NCBI GenBank assembly: GCA_001898335.1
Contig: MKTS01000012.1
Location: 62,001-126,000 of the forward strand
Direction: 5' to 3'
Length of the DNA: 64,000 bases
Source of the DNA: Mucilaginibacter sp. 44-25
GTDB taxonomy: Bacteria > Bacteroidota > Bacteroidia > Sphingobacteriales > Sphingobacteriaceae
Positions 18,027 to 24,706 of this stretch are shown here, one piece after another (the stretch's first letter is position 1; each line of letters opens with the position of its first letter). A program made the translations under genes and the position numbers. The notes below the pieces were generated by a model. It saw only the letters and a program-made list of their open reading frames with translations. It was not told the DNA's origin and ran no database searches.

Positions 18027-18947
18027 TCAGATCATACTGTTTCTTTTGATTAGGAAGCTACGCAGAATAGCCTGGTATCCTTTGTCAATATCGGCATCTA
18101 TAAGTTGTATACCGTATTGCGCGCATTTTAAATGAAGCTGTTGGCGGTATGCCGCTACGGCCTCCCGGTAGCTATCGCGTACCAGCCCGGGCTGTACACG
18201 TACTTCTTTGCCGGTTTCCATATCAATAAAATGGTGGGGGCGGTTATCAAAATTAAGATCGCGTTCCTCCCCGGGAGCGATCACATTAAAAATCATTACC
18301 TCGTGTTTGCGGTATTTTAAATGCTGCAGGGCAGCGAACAGCTCTGCGGCCTTATCGGCATTCATGCTGTTTTCCATCATATCGCTAAAGATGATCACCA
18401 TGGAGCGCTGGTGTATCTCATTGGCAATAAAATGAAGCGTTTGGGTAATGTTGGTTGCCGTATTTTGTTTAGGCGCGGCGAAGGCTTTTTCCAGTTCGGC
18501 AAATAGGTAAAACAAGTGTGCCGAAGTAGACCGTGCCTGGCTTATCCAGTCCATTTTATCAGAGAAGATGCAAAGGCCAAAAGCGTCGCGCTGCTTTTTA
18601 AACAAGTACATGAGCGAGGCGATAGCATAGATAGAAAATTCCAGCTTGCTTGTACCGCCGGGCGGGAAATTCATGGAAGATGAAGTATCCAGCAGCAGAT
18701 AGCAGCGCAGGTTGGTTTCTTCCTCAAACTGTTTAACAAACAGTTTATCGGTACGGGCAAGCAGCTTCCAGTCGATATTCTTAACCGATTCGCCACTGTT
18801 ATACAATCTGTGCTCAGCAAACTCAACTGAAAAGCCATGAAATGGGCTTTGGTGCAGGCCGGTAATAAATCCCTCTACCACCTGCCGGGCAAGCAGTTCC
18901 AGGTTGGCCAATTGCCGTAGTTGCTGGTTATTGCTGAGTTGTGGCAT
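18027..18947 (-). CDS. DUF58 domain protein
   Basis: A 306-residue cytoplasmic protein with the DUF58 signature YNSGESVKNIDWKLLART (about 50-67) followed by a von Willebrand A-like part: YLLLDTSSSMNF (86-97, a MIDAS-like DxSxS) and a later VIIFSDMMENS. DUF58 proteins usually pair with a MoxR AAA ATPase; none is present here. It is instead the last gene of a leftward operon after GT39 and a barrel-like protein (35-base gap), so a cell-envelope role is possible. The partner ATPase may lie elsewhere in the genome. Confidence 0.87.
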   Translation of the reverse strand: MPQLSNNQQLRQLANLELLARQVVEGFITGLHQSPFHGFSVEFAEHRLYNSGESVKNIDWKLLARTDKLFVKQFEEETNLRCYLLLDTSSSMNFPPGGTSKLEFSIYAIASLMYLFKKQRDAFGLCIFSDKMDWISQARSTSAHLFYLFAELEKAFAAPKQNTATNITQTLHFIANEIHQRSMVIIFSDMMENSMNADKAAELFAALQHLKYRKHEVMIFNVIAPGEERDLNFDNRPHHFIDMETGKEVRVQPGLVRDSYREAVAAYRQQLHLKCAQYGIQLIDADIDKGYQAILRSFLIKRNSMI

Positions 18948-18982
18948 AGTTAACCTCCTGTAATGTGCCTGCTCTGTCTTTC

Positions 18983-20005
18983 TTAATCCTTAAACCTCAC
19001 GAGGTTCTTTCGCCCTATATCATACACCAGCCTGAAAGCTTCCTGGTTACTGCTAAACCCAGGCGTATTGTGCAGGCTGAATATAAACTGCCCTCGTAAG
19101 CCTTTGGCAACAAATGGTGTTATGATAAAATCAAGACGATTGTACGTTTTATAGCGGTAATAAGCATCGCCGTATTCAATATGGTGGCCATCGCCTTTGT
19201 AAAACTCATCAAAAATAGCCAGTCGCCAGTAGCTTAAGTAAGCGTTAGCCACAAAGCCTTTAGGCTTTTGGAAATTATCCAACCCACGCACGCGTTCTAA
19301 CGACATCATGGCACCAGCCTCAATACTTAACGAATCCAGAAAGGTTTTATGGCTAAAATTGGCTCCCAACTTCGCCTGTAAAGCGCCGTTATCGCGTATA
19401 TGGTCGCCGGGGATAGCTACAGCAGGGCCAGCATCATGCAGCATAAAGGCATAATGAGCCAAGTAAAGCGGCCCGTTTAACCAGGGCTGATATTTACCTG
19501 AGAACCCGAACAGGAACTGTTCCCTGTCTGTAGCCGTTTGGCGGCTCACCCAATCAATCCAGATGGTTTCGGTTACGTGCTGATTTTTAAATCGCGTCAG
19601 CATACCTTCTACATTGGGGCGATAGTAACGCAGCGTATCATTTAGCATGGCACGAGGATAATCGGTCAGTAAACCCTCGCGAGAGAAAGCGCCGATATTA
19701 AATAACCAATTCTTGTTATTAAAACTATAGTATATGGTAGGGTTCACCCTTACAAAAAACGGATTGCCACCAAATTCGTGCAGCATGTTGGCACCGGCAT
19801 AAAAGTGGTTGTTGCTATCGATATGGAAGCCAAGATCAATAGCGGTACGTACGCCCGAATAGGTGCGCGACCTTTCGGGGAATTCCTTATACTCCCGGTT
19901 ATCAAAAAAACCGAAACCATTTAAATGAAAATCAACATTCTGGGCTTTAGCCAACGTAGTAGTTAACAGGGTTAATAACAGGAGCGAGTATATCTTTCTA
20001 ATCAT
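18983..20005 (-). CDS. Predicted outer-membrane beta-barrel protein of unknown function
   Basis: A 340-residue protein with a Sec signal peptide (about 1-22, LAKAQ) and a mature part of alternating amphipathic strands rich in Tyr, Phe, Asn and Gly (FHIDSNNHFYAGANMLHEF, LFNIGAFSREGLL, FDFIITPFVAKGLRGQFIFSL-like). The last strand ends without a classic terminal Phe (LVRFKD). I do not recognise the family. It sits 9 bases downstream of the GT39 gene and 35 bases upstream of the DUF58 gene, which suggests that all three are co-expressed. Confidence 0.65.
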   Translation of the reverse strand: MIRKIYSLLLLTLLTTTLAKAQNVDFHLNGFGFFDNREYKEFPERSRTYSGVRTAIDLGFHIDSNNHFYAGANMLHEFGGNPFFVRVNPTIYYSFNNKNWLFNIGAFSREGLLTDYPRAMLNDTLRYYRPNVEGMLTRFKNQHVTETIWIDWVSRQTATDREQFLFGFSGKYQPWLNGPLYLAHYAFMLHDAGPAVAIPGDHIRDNGALQAKLGANFSHKTFLDSLSIEAGAMMSLERVRGLDNFQKPKGFVANAYLSYWRLAIFDEFYKGDGHHIEYGDAYYRYKTYNRLDFIITPFVAKGLRGQFIFSLHNTPGFSSNQEAFRLVYDIGRKNLVRFKD

Positions 20006-20014
20006 GCGGATAAA

Positions 20015-21727
20015 TTATTCAACGGTAAATTTAATATAGCTGCTGTTGCGGCTACCGGTAAACGGTTCGGTACGGAGCGAAAAGAACAGGTCATATAAAC
20101 CCTTTTGTTTAGGCGCCACCACCTTCACGGTATAACGCGCTGTTTTGCCTACTGGTATTTGTATGGCATTAAACGTACTATCGGCCTGCTGTACATCAAC
20201 AGGAGTGGTATGTATAAAAAAGCACGTCTCCAAAAATACCGGGTGTTTGGCGTTATGGTTGGCAAAGTTAATAGCGAATGGATACGGATTAGTTATGGTT
20301 ACGTAAAATTGCAAACTTTGCCCCGGCCGCGCTTTTACATGCTTTTGTGCGCAGCTGATCTGTACCTTTTGGTAACTGCGCGCATCATCAACCCAACCGG
20401 CATACCAGCTGCCTGCCATATTTTTTATCGTATCAGTAGTAACGCCCTGTTGAAACCGGTTAAGTACGTAGTATATCCTTTTATGCTGCAGGCTATCTTC
20501 AATTGGCCAAAGGCTGTATTGCGTACGGCGGTAGTCGCGCGCATCGTAACTGAGGCAGGTTACAGTATTATTATAAAAGTTGTACTTGCTGGGGTTCTGG
20601 AAGCCCTCGCTCATCACCACGTAATGGTTACCTGCTTTTTGCTTCACCAGGTGCGCCCATTCTTTAAACCCGTAATAGCTTTTAAACTGTTCCACCTTGC
20701 GTATCCAGGCGGGGCCGAAAACGAGGCATGTTCTTAAAGTGAAAATAAAAACCACATTAATAATGGCCAGCCTTTGCAGCCATTGGTAGGGCCTGTCGGT
20801 TTCGGTTATGTAAATCAACGCCAGTATCACCAGGGGCACAAAGGCGATGAGTGTCCAGTGGGGCTCAACTATGCCTTTTAAACTATTCAACAAAAAAAAG
20901 ATAAAAGTACCCGCGGCGTTTACCATCAGCCCACGTTTAAATGGATCGGTGGCCCGTTTGCGAAATGCAGCATAAAACACAAACCACCCAATAAACGGCC
21001 CGCCCATGGCCAGTTGTGCCGGCAGATAACCCAGGGTTTGATCGATACGGTAGCCTGCCTCCGAGCGGTCGAACAAATGATAAGTTATGGTAGGGTAACC
21101 ATGGTTAACCTGCCATAATATATGCGGCAGAAAAAGCACGGTAGCTACCGCAGCCATGAGCCAAAAGCTCTTCCGTTTAAGCAGCGCGGGGTTAGACAGG
21201 ATGGTAAAACCGATAACCAGTACCGCATGATATTTACTGTAGAGCAAGCAAGCGATAATGAGCGCCAGTAGTAAAGTAAGCTTAAGGTTATCACGCTCCA
21301 GGTATTGCTTATAGACATAGAAAAACAGCACCGTGAAAAGAAACAGCGGCACATCGGGCGTGGTAGTAAAGCCGTAAATGTTAAAAATGAACATCCCCGA
21401 AACAACGAGTATGAACCATTTAGGCTGAACCCGGTAAGGCTTAGCAATAAGCCACAGTACATAAAGCGCTATGCTACTGCAACAAATTGTGAGCAGCCGT
21501 ACACCAAACTCATTCTGAAACAGCGCATAACCCGCTTTTATGAACAGCGCCACCATGGGCGGATGGTCAAAGTATCCCCAGGCTAAGAAGCGCGAGTATA
21601 TCCAATAGTAAGCTTCATCGGCATGGATCTCCAGCGTGGCCGACTGGATGATGTTAAACAGCGTCCAGCAGGCAATAAAAAACCATATTGGTTTGTTGCT
21701 TTGTACTGTTGTCACCGTTTTCTCCAT
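20015..21727 (-). CDS. GT39-family (ArnT/PMT-like) membrane glycosyltransferase
   Basis: A 570-residue polytopic membrane protein with the GT39/GT-C signature in the first periplasmic loop: LEIHADEAYYWIYS (about 31-44, the catalytic Asp-Glu pair) and WGYFDHPPMVALFIKAG (49-65). About 10-11 transmembrane helices follow to residue 340, then a soluble beta-rich C-terminal domain (GQSLQFYVTITNPYPF, GKTARYTVKVV). Such enzymes use polyprenyl-phosphate sugars to glycosylate lipid A, lipids or proteins on the outer side of the inner membrane. First gene of the leftward GT39/barrel/DUF58 operon. The predicted -7 box at 21734-21741 lies so close that the transcript would be leaderless or nearly so. Confidence 0.88.
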   Translation of the reverse strand: MEKTVTTVQSNKPIWFFIACWTLFNIIQSATLEIHADEAYYWIYSRFLAWGYFDHPPMVALFIKAGYALFQNEFGVRLLTICCSSIALYVLWLIAKPYRVQPKWFILVVSGMFIFNIYGFTTTPDVPLFLFTVLFFYVYKQYLERDNLKLTLLLALIIACLLYSKYHAVLVIGFTILSNPALLKRKSFWLMAAVATVLFLPHILWQVNHGYPTITYHLFDRSEAGYRIDQTLGYLPAQLAMGGPFIGWFVFYAAFRKRATDPFKRGLMVNAAGTFIFFLLNSLKGIVEPHWTLIAFVPLVILALIYITETDRPYQWLQRLAIINVVFIFTLRTCLVFGPAWIRKVEQFKSYYGFKEWAHLVKQKAGNHYVVMSEGFQNPSKYNFYNNTVTCLSYDARDYRRTQYSLWPIEDSLQHKRIYYVLNRFQQGVTTDTIKNMAGSWYAGWVDDARSYQKVQISCAQKHVKARPGQSLQFYVTITNPYPFAINFANHNAKHPVFLETCFFIHTTPVDVQQADSTFNAIQIPVGKTARYTVKVVAPKQKGLYDLFFSLRTEPFTGSRNSSYIKFTVE

Positions 21728-21733
21728 CGGCTA

Positions 21734-21794
21734 CAAATGTAAAATAAATGACGCAAGCAATACACTGTTTATATAAGTGATTATTTTACATTTG
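21734..21794. promoter_or_regulatory. Divergent promoters inside a perfect 14-bp inverted repeat
   Basis: CAAATGTAAAATAA (21734-21747) is the exact reverse complement of TTATTTTACATTTG (21781-21794). Each arm ends in TACATTTG, a perfect Bacteroidota -7 element (TAnnTTTG): one pointing left toward the GT39 gene, one pointing right toward the DinB-like gene. On the minus strand a TTG lies 16 bases upstream of the -7 box, close to the usual -33 spacing; no clear -33 element is seen on the plus strand. Confidence 0.65.
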
Positions 21795-21814
21795 ACCATA
21801 TAAATACTTACACC

Positions 21815-22273
21815 ATGATAGAGAAACAACTGGAAATTGTACGTAAAACACGCCTGAGCATTTTAAATATATTAGAAGGCTTTAGCCTGGAGCAACTCAA
21901 CAAGATCCCCGCCGGCTTTAATAATAACATTATCTGGAACCTGGGGCACATGATAGCCGCGCAACAAGGTATTTGCTATAAGCGCGCCGGGCTGGATATA
22001 TGGGTAGATGAAGCCTTCTTTAACCGTTATAAATCTGAAACAAAACCGGAAGGACCGGCAGATGAGCAGGAATATCAGCTCATCAAAACACTGTTAATGA
22101 CCAGTCTGGATCAACTGGAAAAAGATTATCAGGCTGATATATTCGGCAACTACGTTACCTGGACCACCCGCTATAGTGTGGACATGAGTAGTATTGACGA
22201 CGCGGTTGCCTTTTTGCCTTTCCATGAAGGTTTACACTGCGGGTATATTATGGCGATGAGGAAGTTGGTGTAG
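21815..22273 (+). CDS. DinB/YfiT-like four-helix metal-binding protein
   Basis: A 152-residue protein with the DinB-family fold. Three histidines expected to bind a divalent metal are at the usual positions: H45 in IIWNLGHMIAAQQG, and H137 and H141 in PFHEGLHCGYIMAM. Family members are often damage-induced or act as thiol-dependent S-transferases; the reaction of this one is unknown. Its promoter is probably TACATTTG at 21787-21794, giving a leader of about 14 bases. It is divergent from the GT39 operon. Confidence 0.85.
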   Translation: MIEKQLEIVRKTRLSILNILEGFSLEQLNKIPAGFNNNIIWNLGHMIAAQQGICYKRAGLDIWVDEAFFNRYKSETKPEGPADEQEYQLIKTLLMTSLDQLEKDYQADIFGNYVTWTTRYSVDMSSIDDAVAFLPFHEGLHCGYIMAMRKLV

Positions 22274-22304
22274 CGACTCAAACCGTGCCATGGCGAGGAG
22301 CGAT

Positions 22305-22338
22305 AGCATCTTTAGAATTACTTTTTGTTAAAGATGCT
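22305..22338. repeat. 10-bp inverted repeat, possibly a degraded dispersed element or terminator
   Basis: AGCATCTTTA (22305-22314) pairs with TAAAGATGCT (22329-22338) around a 14-base T-rich loop. It sits between the convergent DinB-like gene and PIN gene. No T run follows on the plus strand. The flanking GGCGAGGAGCGATAGCATCT resembles a repeat I believe is scattered in related genomes; that is recollection, not shown here. Confidence 0.45.
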
Positions 22339-22368
22339 TCTCTATTACACTAAATGGCAGCTTTTATC

Positions 22369-22740
22369 TTACAACGATAAAATTACCGCCTGTAAATCAT
22401 CCAGCCTTTTAAATCCTTTATCCATGGTAAATAAAGGCAAGTCATAATAAATTGCAGTAGCGGCAATAATAGCGGCAGGAAGTTTGACTTTACTTTTAGC
22501 TCTTATTTCTATTGTTAATTCCTTAATCGCCGGCTCAATATCCACAACATGGCATTTAGAAATAAAGTCGCGTAATAAATCTTTGTCTGTTATTGATAGG
22601 CCGGAAAAACTCAGCACTTCAATTTCTGAGATAATAGAAACAAAGAGAGTGCGACCGGTTAAAAGGTCCTGTACTTCTTCAATACCATTGAACAAGTTAA
22701 TTATTAACGATGTATCTACAACTATGCTATCGCCACTCAT
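22369..22740 (-). CDS. VapC-like PIN-domain toxin lacking one acidic active-site residue
   Basis: A 123-residue PIN-domain protein. Active-site acids are seen at D9 (VVDTSLIINLF), at E39/E41 (IISEIEVLS) and at D107 (LFTMDKGF). The third acidic position, normally in KLPDAIIAATA, is alanine here: KLPAAIIAATA (A89). PIN toxins are RNases that cut tRNA, rRNA or mRNA using Mg2+ held by four acids, so this copy may be weak or dead. The ATG at 22740 lies inside the last codons of the antitoxin gene (14-base overlap), the usual coupling for vapBC operons. A GTG at 22743 is also in frame. Confidence 0.85.
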   Translation of the reverse strand: MSGDSIVVDTSLIINLFNGIEEVQDLLTGRTLFVSIISEIEVLSFSGLSITDKDLLRDFISKCHVVDIEPAIKELTIEIRAKSKVKLPAAIIAATAIYYDLPLFTMDKGFKRLDDLQAVILSL

Positions 22741-22900
22741 CACGGGTCTTAAGTTGATAAGCTAAACCCTCTTCGCCAAATTTCACTTTACCAAAATACT
22801 TTTTAAGGTCGATAGCCTCTTTTTTTGTGGTAAGCTTATCCAGCTCCTTATCCAATTGGCTGCGTGTAGTATTCTTATCTATCTCTATTACTTTGCCCAT
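22727..22900 (-). CDS. Antitoxin of the VapBC-like pair (57 residues)
   Basis: A short frame, ATG at 22900 to TAG at 22727, encodes 57 residues: MGKVIEIDKNTTRSQLDKEL, a Lys/Glu-rich middle (DKLTTKKEAIDLKKYFGKVK) and the tail FGEEGLAYQLKTRDEWR. The stop lies within the toxin frame. Size, charge, order (antitoxin first) and overlap match Bacteroidota antitoxins of the type with a C-terminal toxin-binding tail ending in RDEWR-like sequence. No clear ribbon-helix-helix or AbrB signature is visible, so DNA binding is not shown. It would neutralise the PIN protein and autoregulate the operon. Confidence 0.85.
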   Translation of the reverse strand: MGKVIEIDKNTTRSQLDKELDKLTTKKEAIDLKKYFGKVKFGEEGLAYQLKTRDEWR

Positions 22901-22926
22901 ACTCAAATATACTTAATATGCGTAAA

Positions 22927-22960
22927 ACAACAAAGCCCGGCAGATGTCGGGCTTTGTTGT
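22927..22960 (-). terminator. Terminator of the sucA-sucB unit
   Basis: ACAACAAAGCCCG (22927-22939) pairs with CGGGCTTTGTTGT (22948-22960) over 13 bp with an 8-base loop. Read leftward it is followed by TTTTACG, 22 bases past the stop of the E2 gene. Confidence 0.88.
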
Positions 22961-22981
22961 TTTGTATTCTATCTAAAAGGC

Positions 22982-24577
22982 TTAAACGCCTAACAATAAC
23001 CTTGCAGGGTCTTCCAGGAGTTGTTTAACACGCACCAGGAAGCTTACCGATTCGCGGCCGTCAATGATACGGTGATCGTATGACAAGGCCAGGTACATCA
23101 TCGGGCGGATAACCACTTGTCCGTTAACGGCTACCGGGCGCTCCACAATGTTGTGCATACCCAAAATAGCAGATTGCGGCGCGTTGATGATCGGTGTCGA
23201 CATCATGGAACCGAATACACCACCGTTGGTAATAGTGAAAGTACCTCCGGTCATTTCATCAATGGTGAGTTTGTTCTCGCGGGCTTTACCGGCCAAAACA
23301 ACAATGGCTTTCTCAATTTCGGCAAGGCTCATGGCATCGGCGTTACGGATAACCGGAACCACCAAACCTTTTGGTGCTGATACTGCTATAGAAATATCCG
23401 CGAAGTTGCTGTAAACGATCTCTTCACCTTCAATACGGGCGTTAACCGCCGGCCACTCTTTCAAAGCCTCGGTAACCGCTTTAGTAAAGAACGACATGAA
23501 GCCTAAGCCTACGCCATGCTTCTCTTTGAATTTATCTTTGTACTTACCACGCAGCTCCATTATCGGCGACATATCCACCTCGTTAAAGGTAGTTAGCATA
23601 GCTGTTTCGTTCTTAACAGCAACCAGGCGTTTAGCAACTGTTTTGCGCAGTGAAGACATTTTTTCACGACGATCGCTGCGTGGGCCTTGTGCCTGCGGAG
23701 CGGCAGCAGGAGCAGCGGCTGGTTTAGCAGCCGGAGTTGCAGCAGCGGCCGGTTTGTTTTGCGCGCCAAGTGCATCTCCCTTAGTGATACGGCCATCAAC
23801 GCCTGAACCGTTTACAGATGCAGGATCAACGCCTTTCTCGGCTAATATTTTTGCGGCGGCAGGCGATGGTGTGCCCGACGCGTAAGTGGTACCTTTTGAA
23901 GGTGCAGCCTGTGGCGATTCATTCACCTTATCGGCAACAGCCGGTGTAACCTGTGCAGGTGCTGCCGCAGCTGATGCCCCCGCGCCTTCTATTTTACAAA
24001 CTACCGCGCCAATGGCCAGCGTATCGCCTTCGTTAGCCAAAGTTTTTAACGTACCGGCTTTTTCAGCGGTAAGTTCAAAGGTGGCTTTGTCTGATTCCAG
24101 CTCGGCAATGGCTTCGTCCATTTCTACGGCTTCGCCATCTTTTTTGATCCAGCGTGATAGGGTAACCTCGGTGATAGATTCGCCTACCGGTGGCACTTTT
24201 ATTTCTATAGCTTCGCCGCCAGCCTGCGGTGCAGGCGCGTAGGCATTGGCCGGGTTCTCCGGACTATCAGCCGTGGCAGGTTTGTTGCCATCGGCAGTGG
24301 TAGCGGGGGCGCTTTCGGCGGCCGGTGCAGCGGCGGCAGCGCCACCTTCCTCAATGGTAGCCACAACAGCACCAATGGCTAAAGTATCACCTTCGGCAGC
24401 CGCTGTTTTTAAAGTTCCCGCTTTTTCGGCGGTAAGTTCAAATGTTGCTTTGTCTGATTCCAGTTCGGCAATTACCTCGTCCATTTCTACGTGGTCGCCA
24501 TCCTTTTTTTTCCAGGATGCCAGGGTAACTTCGGTAATGGATTCGCCTACCGGCGGAACTTTTATTTCTAAACTCAT
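22982..24577 (-). CDS. sucB: 2-oxoglutarate dehydrogenase E2 (dihydrolipoyl succinyltransferase) with two lipoyl domains
   Basis: A 531-residue E2 subunit. It begins with a lipoyl domain (3-77, lipoylated K43 in ESDKATFEL), then an Ala/Pro linker, then a second, nearly identical lipoyl domain (124-198, K164), another linker, an E1/E3-binding domain (about 234-270, [15 protein letters not shown]...DGRITKGD) and the trimeric acyltransferase core (about 300-531) with DHRIIDGRE near the C-terminus. It transfers succinyl from lipoamide to CoA in the TCA cycle. SucB usually has one lipoyl domain; the two here look like a recent duplication. It lies 129 bases after sucA in the same direction, with its own terminator. 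Confidence 0.93.
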   Translation of the reverse strand: MSLEIKVPPVGESITEVTLASWKKKDGDHVEMDEVIAELESDKATFELTAEKAGTLKTAAAEGDTLAIGAVVATIEEGGAAAAAPAAESAPATTADGNKPATADSPENPANAYAPAPQAGGEAIEIKVPPVGESITEVTLSRWIKKDGEAVEMDEAIAELESDKATFELTAEKAGTLKTLANEGDTLAIGAVVCKIEGAGASAAAAPAQVTPAVADKVNESPQAAPSKGTTYASGTPSPAAAKILAEKGVDPASVNGSGVDGRITKGDALGAQNKPAAAATPAAKPAAAPAAAPQAQGPRSDRREKMSSLRKTVAKRLVAVKNETAMLTTFNEVDMSPIMELRGKYKDKFKEKHGVGLGFMSFFTKAVTEALKEWPAVNARIEGEEIVYSNFADISIAVSAPKGLVVPVIRNADAMSLAEIEKAIVVLAGKARENKLTIDEMTGGTFTITNGGVFGSMMSTPIINAPQSAILGMHNIVERPVAVNGQVVIRPMMYLALSYDHRIIDGRESVSFLVRVKQLLEDPARLLLGV

Positions 24578-24672
24578 ATTTTTATTGATAGTAGTTGTAG
24601 TTTTTTTGTTTTCGTTGGAACGTTGGAATGTTTTAAAGTTGGAAAGTTGACCTATCGGAAAGTTAACATTTT

Positions 24673-24699
24673 AACCTTACAACATTGCAACCTTACAAC
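24673..24699. repeat. Two direct copies of the dispersed 11-mer AACCTTACAAC
   Basis: AACCTTACAAC occurs at 24673-24683 and again at 24689-24699, inside the 129-base gap between sucA and sucB. Just upstream (24613-24650) lie related degenerate units (TTGGAACGTTGGAATG, AAAGTTGGAAAGTTG). The same 11-mer flanks the terminator at 8676-8699. Confidence 0.6.
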
Positions 24700-24706
24700 T
24701 TAACAA

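Noticed and set aside
20105..20737. 210-codon plus-strand frame
   Set aside because: Lies antisense within the GT39 gene and gives no recognisable protein.
24673..24699. Insertion-sequence end
   Set aside because: No transposase frame or target-site duplication nearby; only short repeats.
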